Source: Winogradskyella sp. PG-2 (GTDB taxonomy: Bacteria; Bacteroidota; Bacteroidia; Flavobacteriales; Flavobacteriaceae). Taken from it: a DNA stretch of 64,000 bases. The first letter of the stretch is position 1. Every line of letters starts with the position of its first letter. The notes beneath the pieces were generated by a model. That model was not told the DNA's origin and made no database searches. It saw nothing but the letters and a program-made list of their open reading frames with translations. Where the stretch lies: contig NZ_AP014583.1 of NCBI RefSeq assembly GCF_000828715.1, positions 418,501 through 482,500 on the forward strand, read 5' to 3'. The position numbers and the translations under genes were made by a program. Below are positions 8,278 through 17,330 of the stretch, piece by piece.

Positions 8278-11265
8278 ATGAAACAATTACTACTATCACT
8301 ATGCATTTTGTTTTCGTGTATTTCGTATGCCCAGAACGGAGCTCGAGGCTCTAAAGCAAAGGCAACTGAGACAAATAATGATGGTACAAAACGAGCACTG
8401 ATAATAGGTGTTTCAGATTATAACGAGAAAGAACTTCAATTAAATTACGCAGATAATGATGCGATTCTTTTTAACAATTACCTGAGCAAAGTAGAAGGTC
8501 TAACAGATGAAAACATCTCTTTATTAATAAACCAAGATGCAGTGTCTCTTAATATCCTCAAGGAGTTTAAATCATTACTTAAAAAGACATCATCTGGCGA
8601 TATTATATACATCTATTTTGCTGGGCATGGTGACGTTATTGATGATTTTGGTGAAAAAGAAGGATTTCTTTTAGCATCAGATGCAAATGCTAATCAAGAG
8701 TATTATTCCGGAGGTACAATTCCTTTTTCTCTACTAGAAAAAATCTTAAACAGTTTTATATCCAAGGAATCTAAAGTCATTCTTATTTTAGATGCTTGTC
8801 AATCTGGTTTCCCATTTAAAGGAACTTCACAGAAAAACATGGGCACCATACAAGCTATGTTTCAAAATTCAACTCGATTTTTGAGTTGTGGTTCAGAAGA
8901 GCTTTCCTATGAAAGTAGTGACTTAAAGCATGGCTATTTTACATACTATTTGGTTAAAGGTCTTACAGGAAAAGCGGATAAAGATGCTAACGCTACTTTA
9001 ACATACAATGAAGTTGATGATTATTTATATGAAAATGTTACTGATATTGTATTAAAAGAGCATAAAGGGAAACAATCACCTGTAATGCACACCGAAAACA
9101 AAAGAGCTATTTTAAAAGCCATAACTGCAGCATCTAACACCATCGTTTTTGAAGATATTAATGTAAATATTGAAAGTGACAAACGTATTGCAGCTAGAGG
9201 TATAAGTGATACTGATTTAAAGGATAAAACTGGCGGTTCTGAGATTCAGAAATTTAATGAAGCTATAAATAGAAAATCATATTACGGGAAATCTTCTAGT
9301 GCTTATGAAATTTATAAATCTATAAGTAACAACCCAACTATTGATGTAAGATTAAAGGAAAAAATGAACAGTACTTTATTAAAGATTCTATCTAATAGTG
9401 CACAAAAACTCATAAATGCTTATATCGATGGGAATAAGATATTACCTCCAAGTAGGGCATTTAAAATTCAGGCAAAACATTTAGAGATTTGTTTAGAATT
9501 GATGGGTGAAGATGGCTTTCTTAAAGACAGAGTTGAGGCAAGCAAATTATTGTTAGAGTCTTATGTAATTATTAGAAACAGAAACTACGCACGATACAAA
9601 GCGGCTAAGTTAATGCTTAAAAACGCATTACAATTAGAACCTAGGGCTGCTTATATTCATAATGCTTTGGGTGAAGTTTACAACAATGAAGAGCAATACG
9701 ATAGTGCGCATTATCATTATAATAAGGCTAAAAAATTGATTTATTCTTGGTCTAAACCCGTGACAAATATTGGTGACAATTTAATGGACCAGTATAAGTA
9801 TGACGATGCAAAAACATACCTAAACACTACGCTTGGTACTAAAGGCGCAAATGCCAACCTTAAATTAGGAGAAATAAGTGAAAAAGAAGGTAAATACAGC
9901 GAAGCAGAATCTTTTTACATGGCAGTTTTAAAAACTGAGCCTAAAAATGTGAAAGCGCTTCAAAAGATGAGCAATCTTCAAAAATTAAAAGGAAACAGCA
10001 AATCTTCTATAGATTGGTATAAAAAGGCAGTAAAAACAGATTCTATAAATTCAGTATTTGGATATGGATTAATTAACTATATAGAAGACAACAAAATTGA
10101 TGATGCCAAAGCTGAAAAACTTTTACTAAATGCCATTGATTATGCGCCAGAGTCTTCAATTGTATATTCAGAATATGCTGATTTCCTTAGGCTAAAAAAA
10201 TCAAAATTATCCCGTTTACGTTTAGCAGATTCATTGTATGGAAAAGCCATACAAAATGACCCTTTTAATACATGGGCTTATGCTGGTCGTGGTAGCTTAC
10301 AAAACAAAATGAGGAAACCTTTAAAAGCAAAACAATCTTTTGAATCTGGTATTGCAAAAAATCGTAATAAACCAGAACCTTATTTTTATTACGCCAACTA
10401 TAATAATCAATTAAATAAGATTAGTGAAGCTGAAGTATTATACTTAAAGGCTATTGAAAAGAACAACTATTTCATTCCTGCATATGATAAATTAGTTAGC
10501 CTTTATAATAATCAAAATCTTCAAGAAAAATCTATTAATTTACTTCATACGGCAATAGCTAATCATCCTAACACCCCAGATTTTAATCATTTGTTAGGTC
10601 AAACCTATTTTTCAAAAAAGAATTTCACTGAAGCCATTAAAGCGTACAAATCTGCTACAAAAATTGATGCTTCGTTTGTGAAAAGTTCGAAAAATCTTGG
10701 TTATAGTCAGATAGAAACTGATGATATTAATTCTGCGGAACAAAATTTAAAAACTGCTTCAGACAGTGATGCCTTTGGAGATCGACAAAAAGAAATCTCA
10801 GCTTATATACGTACAATGGCTAAAGATAAATTAAAATTCGGCAAGTCGTCTGATGCTAAAGCTTTATACAAATTGGCTTTTGAAATTTCAAATTCTGCTG
10901 AGAATGCTCACATTTATTCAGAATTCTTGTATTTACAATCTCAACCTATAAAAGCATTAGAAATAGCTTTACCATCTTTAAGTAAACTCAATTCCAAATC
11001 ACATAACATACAGCTTTTAGAAGTTATGGTAAAAGCAGCAATTGATGCTAATGCATTAGAAAATGCTAATTATTACTATACTAATTTGATTAAACTAGAT
11101 AAAAATCCAGATATGCTTTTAGCATCAGTCTATGCAAGGTTTATTGGAGATATTACTAGTAGTGAAAATTACAGAAGACGTGTTGATCAGAATCTTTTAC
11201 GTTCTAATAAACTTAAAACTTTTTATAGCACAGAGACTATAAATAAATATATCCTTAACAACTAA
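8278..11265 (+). CDS. Secreted caspase-TPR protein
   Basis: A 995-residue protein with a signal peptide (1-19, ending S-Y-A-Q) directly followed by R-G-S-K at 23-26. A caspase domain occupies about 37-280: first strand R-A-L-I-I-G-V-S-D-Y, catalytic His in F-A-G-H-G-D (117), Cys in L-D-A-C-Q-S-G (174), and the substrate-loop-like segment L-S-C-G-S-E-E-L-S. From about 330 to the end are TPR-type helical repeats, for example A-A-Y-I-H-N-A-L-G-E-V-Y-N-N. Domain order is the reverse of the CHAT proteins: peptidase first, scaffold second. It is separated by 79 bases from the operon upstream, so it may have its own promoter. It ends exactly against the convergent gene's stop codon. The function is a predicted periplasmic Arg/Lys-type peptidase; partners and trigger are unknown. 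Confidence 0.9.
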   Translation: MKQLLLSLCILFSCISYAQNGARGSKAKATETNNDGTKRALIIGVSDYNEKELQLNYADNDAILFNNYLSKVEGLTDENISLLINQDAVSLNILKEFKSLLKKTSSGDIIYIYFAGHGDVIDDFGEKEGFLLASDANANQEYYSGGTIPFSLLEKILNSFISKESKVILILDACQSGFPFKGTSQKNMGTIQAMFQNSTRFLSCGSEELSYESSDLKHGYFTYYLVKGLTGKADKDANATLTYNEVDDYLYENVTDIVLKEHKGKQSPVMHTENKRAILKAITAASNTIVFEDINVNIESDKRIAARGISDTDLKDKTGGSEIQKFNEAINRKSYYGKSSSAYEIYKSISNNPTIDVRLKEKMNSTLLKILSNSAQKLINAYIDGNKILPPSRAFKIQAKHLEICLELMGEDGFLKDRVEASKLLLESYVIIRNRNYARYKAAKLMLKNALQLEPRAAYIHNALGEVYNNEEQYDSAHYHYNKAKKLIYSWSKPVTNIGDNLMDQYKYDDAKTYLNTTLGTKGANANLKLGEISEKEGKYSEAESFYMAVLKTEPKNVKALQKMSNLQKLKGNSKSSIDWYKKAVKTDSINSVFGYGLINYIEDNKIDDAKAEKLLLNAIDYAPESSIVYSEYADFLRLKKSKLSRLRLADSLYGKAIQNDPFNTWAYAGRGSLQNKMRKPLKAKQSFESGIAKNRNKPEPYFYYANYNNQLNKISEAEVLYLKAIEKNNYFIPAYDKLVSLYNNQNLQEKSINLLHTAIANHPNTPDFNHLLGQTYFSKKNFTEAIKAYKSATKIDASFVKSSKNLGYSQIETDDINSAEQNLKTASDSDAFGDRQKEISAYIRTMAKDKLKFGKSSDAKALYKLAFEISNSAENAHIYSEFLYLQSQPIKALEIALPSLSKLNSKSHNIQLLEVMVKAAIDANALENANYYYTNLIKLDKNPDMLLASVYARFIGDITSSENYRRRVDQNLLRSNKLKTFYSTETINKYILNN
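8344..8355 (+). other. R-G-S-K motif at the predicted mature N-terminus of caspase-TPR
   Basis: The codons CGA GGC TCT AAA encode R-G-S-K three residues after the predicted signal peptidase site (context N-G-A-R-G-S-K-A-K). A cut here would remove only a few residues, so here the motif might act as a new N-terminus or a docking sequence. Confidence 0.55.
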
Positions 11266-14200
11266 TTACCACATTTTAAGTTGAGACTTGGCATTTAATT
11301 CTCTTAAATCAGGAGTCTGCTTTCCATTAGTTAAAAGCATAACTCGCTTTAATAATTCTGAAATCGTGTCATCTGTTAATTGTAAAGATTTCTTTAAATC
11401 TTTTTCGTTCAGTAAAAAGCCCGAAGAGCTTAATCTCCCTTTTAATGTTTTTATATAAGCACTTGTAAATGCCCCATTTCCTAAGGTCTTATTTTCATAA
11501 GCGACATCCTCTCCAGAGGAAGCAGAAATAACGGTGATACCACTTTTAGATAAAAAATCTTCAAACAAATCTGATATAACATCAGATACTTTAAACTCTG
11601 ACTTAGAATTAACACGTCTAGATTTTGAACCACGTTGATTTGGTTTATTTATATTCTGTTCTGAAATTACTGTTTTAGTATCGATATCTAAAGTATTACC
11701 TGAATGACAAGAATCCATTAATAGCATAATATTATTGGAATTAGCTTTTTTTAGATTCTCAATAATTGTATTAAATGAAACCCCTTTTTGCTTCACATCA
11801 TTAAATACCATATCGTGTGGAGCAAAATAATAATTGAGATCTTCATCTAAAACTCCATGACCTGCTAAGAAAACAATAACTTGATCATTAGGCTTTACGT
11901 TCTTAAAAAACCCATTGAGCTCCTTTTTTATATTCTCTGAGGTAGCTTCTGCATTCGTTAAATACTTTATTCTCGTTTTTTTAAATGATGCTGGCTTATT
12001 ATATGCTAAAAGACTATCTCTTTTAAAGTAATCTTCTTTTACTAATGGATCAGAAGATCTAATCCAGAATAGGTCGTTGTTATATCCTGAAAACCCTTTT
12101 ACATTAATATCAAAACTATCACTTCTAACTAATTTTCCATCTAAATTATAAGTTAAGATTTCGCGTTCAGAACTGTTTAATGAAGTTCTATATATTGATA
12201 ATTGTGAAGCATCGTTAGAGATATAAACCATATCATATTTATCAAAATTACTTAGATTCAATTTTAAAGGTACTACAGGAGATGTATTTAAATCTACATA
12301 AAATAAATCGCTATCAAAGCTACTATATAGCATATGCCTACCGTTTGCGGATAAGGCTTTTAAGCTAGGTAAATAAATATTTGCAGAGTCTTTCTGTCTT
12401 TTTCCACTTTCATTAAGAGACTCAAAATTATCGAGGCTAAATTTTATTTTTCCGTCAATTTCTTTTTTATCTGTTTCACCAAAAACAATTTCAACATAAT
12501 TATCTAAACCTTCTGTTTTATAAGAAAAATAAGCCCATTTATTATCTATTACTGGTTTTAATGCACTTCTTGAAATTGAGGCATAATCATCAAAAGGTAA
12601 ATTGATTACTGAGAATTTTTTGCTGGAAAATTTATATTGATAAAAAACATCATCATCAGAAATGATATAAAACCCTGTACCATCTGGGTGAATAGAAATA
12701 GCGTTATTATAACTTAAAGTTTCCATTATAAAACCCTTAGGCATTGTTATTGGTTCTATCGTACCTGTTTTATAATTCCATAGATTATACTTTCCATAAT
12801 CGTGTTCTAACCAAAGTGTACGTTCTTCGTTTAATGCATATAAATCACCTGTTATTGTATACAGTCCTCCATATCTTTTTAATTCATTAACAACTTCACC
12901 AGAATTAGCCTCTAAACTATATCTACTACCAAAGAATTTTTTATTGTACGCATACTCATCATCTTTGCTTAGACTTCCATAAATTCGAGAAATATCTAAG
13001 GCATCTTTATCTGCAAATGTGAGATTATAATCTGTTTGCAGATAGTCAGACACACCTACAGATAATAAAAATAAATCACCTTTTTCACTGCTTAAAGTGC
13101 TTTCATTATCTATATTAACCTCTGTATTATCAAATTGATTTTTTTGTTTTAATGCGAGAGCTTTTTTTAACGTAGATATATACTCCTTGTTTGGCATACC
13201 AAAAGATTTAAGTACTTCTTCTGGTTTAAAAAAACGCTCTTCAAAATCTTTTACAGGAGAACTCTTTCCATTTAATGACGCAAGAACAAATTCATCTGGA
13301 TTAACATTACTGAAATAATTATTATTACTATCCACAAATACATGACTAGATTTGTCTGGATGTAACATTTCTGCAAGTAGTTTTAAGCCTTTAGTTTGAT
13401 AAATTTTAATTTTACCATTATTAAAACTCGCCATCAATTTTGAACCATCTGAATTTAGAGATACCCTTGTTGGAAACTCTGAAGATGGAAATTTATACAG
13501 CTTATCACCTATTGTTAAACCTAGATACTCTATACTCAATACCGTAATATTTTCAACTGAATCAAAATCTAATACATTTAGACATTCTGTCTTCTGACTT
13601 GTCACCTTATGGTTTGAATCCATAGAGAAACCAATTGAATTTGTATTACACTTTTCTTTATCAATTTTCCAAAAGGCATTAGAAACTAAGAACTCATTAG
13701 ATTGATCTGAAAATATCTTATACTTTCCATCAATAAGCGTTTCGGAATGTAAAATTTTCATGGTCTCAACCAATCGAATAGATACCTCATTTAAATTTGA
13801 AATTAAAAGGACATATTGACCATCTTCAGAAAATTTCCCAAATTTATACAAGCCCTCTATATTAATAATATCATCATTTTTTAAAAGAGCAAACTCTTGA
13901 GGTTCTGTATGACCACCATTGTAATAAGGTCTTTGACTTAAAAGTAAGGTCCGCTTAACTGAATTATAATCTACAACATTACGTTTATTTGTTTCTAAAT
14001 TACTTATAAGTTGTACTTTATCTTTCATTAAGTCATAAGCATAAAAACCATAATCAGCTTCAAACTCTGATCTATTTTTTGAGCCATAAAATGGATGTAT
14101 ACTCGTATATTTATTAAAATCAAATTCTTTGTTAGAAAAATCTTTTATACCAAATTTAGTCTCCATTAAATTATTATAATCTAGCTTACCAAAACGATTA

Positions 14201-15420
14201 TAAAATGTTCCAGATTCGTAATACTTTAATTGATATTCTTGTTGTCCAATACCGAAATTCCCAGTACTTATTTCGCTTCCTATAACAATCCAACTATCAT
14301 TCGGTAAAAATGATCCATGATAATAAGGCTTGACCTCCTTTGGTATTGTTTTTACAATTTTTTCAGTTTCATTATCAAAAACTTTAAACCTTATATAACT
14401 CGAAAAATTTGGGTTAAAAGACTCAAAAAAGAGATGTTCATTTTTATCCTCTAAATAAACTGATGTAGTGACTCCATCATTAGCATTAGGTCTTTGGTCT
14501 TTATAAATATTTCCATTTTTTTTGATGATAAGTGGTTTAGTGCTAAAACCATACTTTTCTGTAATGACGAGTTGTAGTATTTCATTTTTATGCGATATAT
14601 CAACATTTATTGACGCATTAAAATCAATTGCAACTTTATGCACTGGCTTAGTAAAGTCTTTTACTTTAGATAAGTTATAAATCTCAATTATTTTAGCTTC
14701 TTTGTTTTTTGATAATACATATAAGTCATCAGCATGGTAAAAGAGTTTAATAATTTCTAGAGATTCAGGAATGTCTATATTTAATTTTTTCTTGTAATCA
14801 TTCTTATACAAAAACAAAATATTAAGCTGGGTTAAACCTCTTTTTTGAACCATTACAATTTCACCCGAAACCAGATTATAAGCAGCTTTATCAATACTAT
14901 TAGAAGCATAAAATCGCGTTATTTTCTCAAAATTCTTATCATAAACATCTATGATATTTAAGCTCTTGTCAGCATTTGTATCTCTAATCAAAATAGCATC
15001 ATCTTGACTTCCAACAAATTCAATGTTAGCTGCATTTTGCATCAATACTTTTTGGTCGAAAACACTGATACTAAATATTGAATCAGTTTTACCATCGCTA
15101 AAATTAAATTTTTGATTAATGGTTAAAACCCTATCGTCATTGGTTAATCGCATACTCTTTACAGGTATACCAGATGCTGGTCTCAATGTCTTTACTACCC
15201 GTTTTGATTCTGTACTGTAAGCTAAAATTTTACCAGACTCATCGGCTGTAAAGAAATATGGATATTTTTTTGAAGCGACAGTAGTTGTAATACTTGCAGA
15301 ATGATAATCTCGTAATGTAATTTTCACTTCATCTTGTTGCCCGAAACTAAACGTATAGACACAACATAATACTAAGCAAAGTAAAATATTTTTCAAGCTT
15401 GAATTATTTACAAATTCCAT
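11266..15420 (-). CDS. Secreted beta-propeller/caspase protein with a propeller segment nested in the caspase fold
   Basis: I chose ATG at 15420 because it begins M-E-F-V-N-N with a proper signal peptide (ending F-S-F-G-Q); the first ATG at 15456 adds 12 residues and lengthens the overlap. Numbering from 15456, residues 45-730 are WD40/propeller-like strands. The first caspase strand and helix appear at 793-830 (F-L-L-S-V-G-V-S-D-Y, A-D-K-D-A). About 320 residues of further propeller-like repeats follow. The fold then resumes at 1160 (R-I-K-Y-L-T-N-A-E-A-T) with catalytic His in L-A-G-H-G (1200) and Cys in D-S-C-H-S-G (1250). R-G-S-K is at 1275-1278, in the loop after the catalytic Cys. It is the last gene of a four-gene operon; its start overlaps the FecR-like gene by 17 bases. 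Confidence 0.87.
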   Translation of the reverse strand: MEFVNNSSLKNILLCLVLCCVYTFSFGQQDEVKITLRDYHSASITTTVASKKYPYFFTADESGKILAYSTESKRVVKTLRPASGIPVKSMRLTNDDRVLTINQKFNFSDGKTDSIFSISVFDQKVLMQNAANIEFVGSQDDAILIRDTNADKSLNIIDVYDKNFEKITRFYASNSIDKAAYNLVSGEIVMVQKRGLTQLNILFLYKNDYKKKLNIDIPESLEIIKLFYHADDLYVLSKNKEAKIIEIYNLSKVKDFTKPVHKVAIDFNASINVDISHKNEILQLVITEKYGFSTKPLIIKKNGNIYKDQRPNANDGVTTSVYLEDKNEHLFFESFNPNFSSYIRFKVFDNETEKIVKTIPKEVKPYYHGSFLPNDSWIVIGSEISTGNFGIGQQEYQLKYYESGTFYNRFGKLDYNNLMETKFGIKDFSNKEFDFNKYTSIHPFYGSKNRSEFEADYGFYAYDLMKDKVQLISNLETNKRNVVDYNSVKRTLLLSQRPYYNGGHTEPQEFALLKNDDIINIEGLYKFGKFSEDGQYVLLISNLNEVSIRLVETMKILHSETLIDGKYKIFSDQSNEFLVSNAFWKIDKEKCNTNSIGFSMDSNHKVTSQKTECLNVLDFDSVENITVLSIEYLGLTIGDKLYKFPSSEFPTRVSLNSDGSKLMASFNNGKIKIYQTKGLKLLAEMLHPDKSSHVFVDSNNNYFSNVNPDEFVLASLNGKSSPVKDFEERFFKPEEVLKSFGMPNKEYISTLKKALALKQKNQFDNTEVNIDNESTLSSEKGDLFLLSVGVSDYLQTDYNLTFADKDALDISRIYGSLSKDDEYAYNKKFFGSRYSLEANSGEVVNELKRYGGLYTITGDLYALNEERTLWLEHDYGKYNLWNYKTGTIEPITMPKGFIMETLSYNNAISIHPDGTGFYIISDDDVFYQYKFSSKKFSVINLPFDDYASISRSALKPVIDNKWAYFSYKTEGLDNYVEIVFGETDKKEIDGKIKFSLDNFESLNESGKRQKDSANIYLPSLKALSANGRHMLYSSFDSDLFYVDLNTSPVVPLKLNLSNFDKYDMVYISNDASQLSIYRTSLNSSEREILTYNLDGKLVRSDSFDINVKGFSGYNNDLFWIRSSDPLVKEDYFKRDSLLAYNKPASFKKTRIKYLTNAEATSENIKKELNGFFKNVKPNDQVIVFLAGHGVLDEDLNYYFAPHDMVFNDVKQKGVSFNTIIENLKKANSNNIMLLMDSCHSGNTLDIDTKTVISEQNINKPNQRGSKSRRVNSKSEFKVSDVISDLFEDFLSKSGITVISASSGEDVAYENKTLGNGAFTSAYIKTLKGRLSSSGFLLNEKDLKKSLQLTDDTISELLKRVMLLTNGKQTPDLRELNAKSQLKMW
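11623..11634 (-). other. R-G-S-K motif in the caspase inter-subunit loop
   Basis: The minus-strand codons CGT GGT TCA AAA encode R-G-S-K about 25 residues after the catalytic Cys (context P-N-Q-R-G-S-K-S-R-R). This is where caspases and metacaspases are known to be cut between large and small subunits. Confidence 0.65.
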
Positions 15421-16180
15421 AAGTTTCACAAAGTGAATTTTCAATTTCAGATTCATTAAAGCCCAAAGTCTTTAAATCATTAATTAAGTCTTTATAACTC
15501 GTTTTTATTGACTCATACTCTACTCTATCAATTAATGTGAATGAATAAAACGGAATATTCTTAAGATTAGGAAACTCAGATATAGAAACTGACCATTGAA
15601 AACTAACTCCTTGGGAAAAAATAGAATGATCTTTATATAATGATAACTCACTTCCGTTTGTAGCAAACTTAAAAATCTCCTCAGTTTCTATATTTTTGAT
15701 AAAAAGATAGTATTGAGGCGTGTCTTTATCTGTAGTCCATTTAAAGGTTAATTTAGAACTTGCTAGCATAGTACTATCAATTGGAGATTGCATTAATAAA
15801 TCACCTCTAAATACTCCCCCTATAATAGTCTTACCTGAATTTTTTTTAAGTAATTCGTCCCAAATAAGCTTAAAGTATTTAGACGTTAAACCCTTAGCAT
15901 TTTTTAGAACATTATGTTCTAAAATCTTATTATAGTTATACTCTCCAGATTTACTGATTTGAAAGGCCTCCCCTTTAGAATTAATTGCAGTTATTTTAGT
16001 AGACTCATTAACTAACAATGAAGATTTTTCGTTTATATAAGTGCCTTTTGTCAAGGGCTTAAGCGTATTTGCAATTTTACCGTACGCACTTCCTTTAAGT
16101 TTAAAGACACAAAGACTATCTTGAGCACTTAATGCGATAGTAAAACTAAATAACAGTATTATAACAAATGACTTTCCCAT
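15404..16180 (-). CDS. Secreted FecR/DUF928-like protein of the caspase cluster
   Basis: A 258-residue protein with a signal peptide (1-19, ending A-L-S-A-Q). Residues 30-85 resemble the FecR-type beta domain (G-x-Y-I-N-E-K-S-S-L-L-V-N followed by a strand-rich segment). The middle (130-230) is an Ig-like, strand-rich region with aromatic residues. I do not recognise a firm family. In cyanobacteria, DUF928 and FecR-type proteins often neighbour CHAT and CHASE2 genes, which is why I group it so. It overlaps the CHASE2 gene by 22 bases and the caspase gene by 17, so translation is probably coupled. A likely role is a periplasmic adaptor or sensor, which is inference. Confidence 0.65.
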   Translation of the reverse strand: MGKSFVIILLFSFTIALSAQDSLCVFKLKGSAYGKIANTLKPLTKGTYINEKSSLLVNESTKITAINSKGEAFQISKSGEYNYNKILEHNVLKNAKGLTSKYFKLIWDELLKKNSGKTIIGGVFRGDLLMQSPIDSTMLASSKLTFKWTTDKDTPQYYLFIKNIETEEIFKFATNGSELSLYKDHSIFSQGVSFQWSVSISEFPNLKNIPFYSFTLIDRVEYESIKTSYKDLINDLKTLGFNESEIENSLCETYGICK

Positions 16181-17325
16181 TTAAATTTCTTATTAAGATA
16201 TCTAACTAAGTACTCATAATAGTCTATCATTTCAATTCCTAATAAACATAATAGAATTATAGGTACAACACTTATATAAACGTTAACCTGTAACAATAAT
16301 AAGGCCAAATATAAAAACACAACAGAAAGCACAAGCTGTACTATTTTTTCTGTAATATCAAAAATAAAACTACTTCGCTTGTATAGTTTCATAGCAAAAA
16401 ATATGGTAAAAAAACAAAGTATGAAAGCTATTAAATAGGTAGAAAATACAGTAACTCTATATATTAAATTTTGCTTAGAGAGCATATTCAAAATATTTGC
16501 ATGCACTACAACACCATATGTATCTGGTACTGCTCTACCAACCCATTCTTCATTAAGCGGTGTAAAGTGTCTATCCTCAATATCAAATTCTTCTTTACCG
16601 TCACCAAAATATCCTAATATGACTACAGCATCTTTTAATGCAGGAATCTTATCAGAACTAGAAATTTTATCAATATCAAAATTTAGAAATACATCTTGAT
16701 TACCAATGTAGTTTATTGGTATGGGCTTTTTCAATTCTTTTGACGCGTATTCTTTATCTATATAGCCAGCATTTAAGGCCAATTGAACCGCAAAGGCATA
16801 TTCTTTATTGTCTTTCCCTTTAACACCTATGAAATCTCTTATAACTGTGTTTTGACCTTTTAAATTTAAGTTGATATAGCCTTTCTTTTCATCTTTTACT
16901 TTGAAGTAATTATGATTATAAACAATAGAATCATTTTCGTGATAGTAGGCAGTAACTATATTTTTATTTTCTACTAATAAATGTTTTAAAATCGAATCTG
17001 TAAATTCTAATTTACGGTCTTTAAAAATAATATCTACGCCAATAACTTTAGGCTTTTGCTTTTGTATTTCTGTTATAGTCCGTGAGAGTTGAAAACGATC
17101 TGCATGCTTAATATTAACAAGAATGATTTTATCATTTAATTGTTCTTTATCTAAACGCTTAGAATAAAATATATCTGTAAATTTAAAATCCTTGAATGCC
17201 TTTTCAAATGGGTCTATTATGGAAAGATTAACAAATACAAAATAGAGTAATCCTGCAACAATAAAAGTCATAACAGTGCATAAAAATGCATCTCTATATA
17301 ACAGCTTATTTGTTGACCACTTCAT
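16159..17325 (-). CDS. Stand-alone CHASE2-domain membrane protein
   Basis: A 388-residue protein. One membrane helix at about 12-34, an extracytoplasmic domain at 45-280 with the CHASE2 hallmarks (D-K-I-I-L-V-N-I, I-Q-K-Q-K-P-K-V-I-G-V-D-I-I-F-K-D, V-V-I-L-G-Y-F-G-D-G near 230, and V-V-H-A-N-I-L-N-M-L near 275), then about three hydrophobic C-terminal helices. CHASE2 is normally the sensor part of kinases or cyclases and is also found fused to CHAT/caspase domains in cyanobacteria. Here no output domain follows, so it probably anchors or triggers the periplasmic peptidases encoded around it. It lies 5 bases after the lipoprotein gene in the same operon. Confidence 0.85.
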   Translation of the reverse strand: MKWSTNKLLYRDAFLCTVMTFIVAGLLYFVFVNLSIIDPFEKAFKDFKFTDIFYSKRLDKEQLNDKIILVNIKHADRFQLSRTITEIQKQKPKVIGVDIIFKDRKLEFTDSILKHLLVENKNIVTAYYHENDSIVYNHNYFKVKDEKKGYINLNLKGQNTVIRDFIGVKGKDNKEYAFAVQLALNAGYIDKEYASKELKKPIPINYIGNQDVFLNFDIDKISSSDKIPALKDAVVILGYFGDGKEEFDIEDRHFTPLNEEWVGRAVPDTYGVVVHANILNMLSKQNLIYRVTVFSTYLIAFILCFFTIFFAMKLYKRSSFIFDITEKIVQLVLSVVFLYLALLLLQVNVYISVVPIILLCLLGIEMIDYYEYLVRYLNKKFKWESHLL

Positions 17326-17330
17326 ATAAA

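Noticed and set aside
10270..10300. R-G-S in A-Y-A-G-R-G-S-L-Q of the caspase-TPR protein as a further shared motif
   Set aside because: It falls at a TPR helix where R-G is common in the repeat consensus, and it lacks the following Lys.
2..11265. TPR-CHAT gene as part of a type III-E CRISPR (Craspase) system
   Set aside because: No Cas7-11-like gene or CRISPR array is present, and the CHAT proteins have signal peptides.
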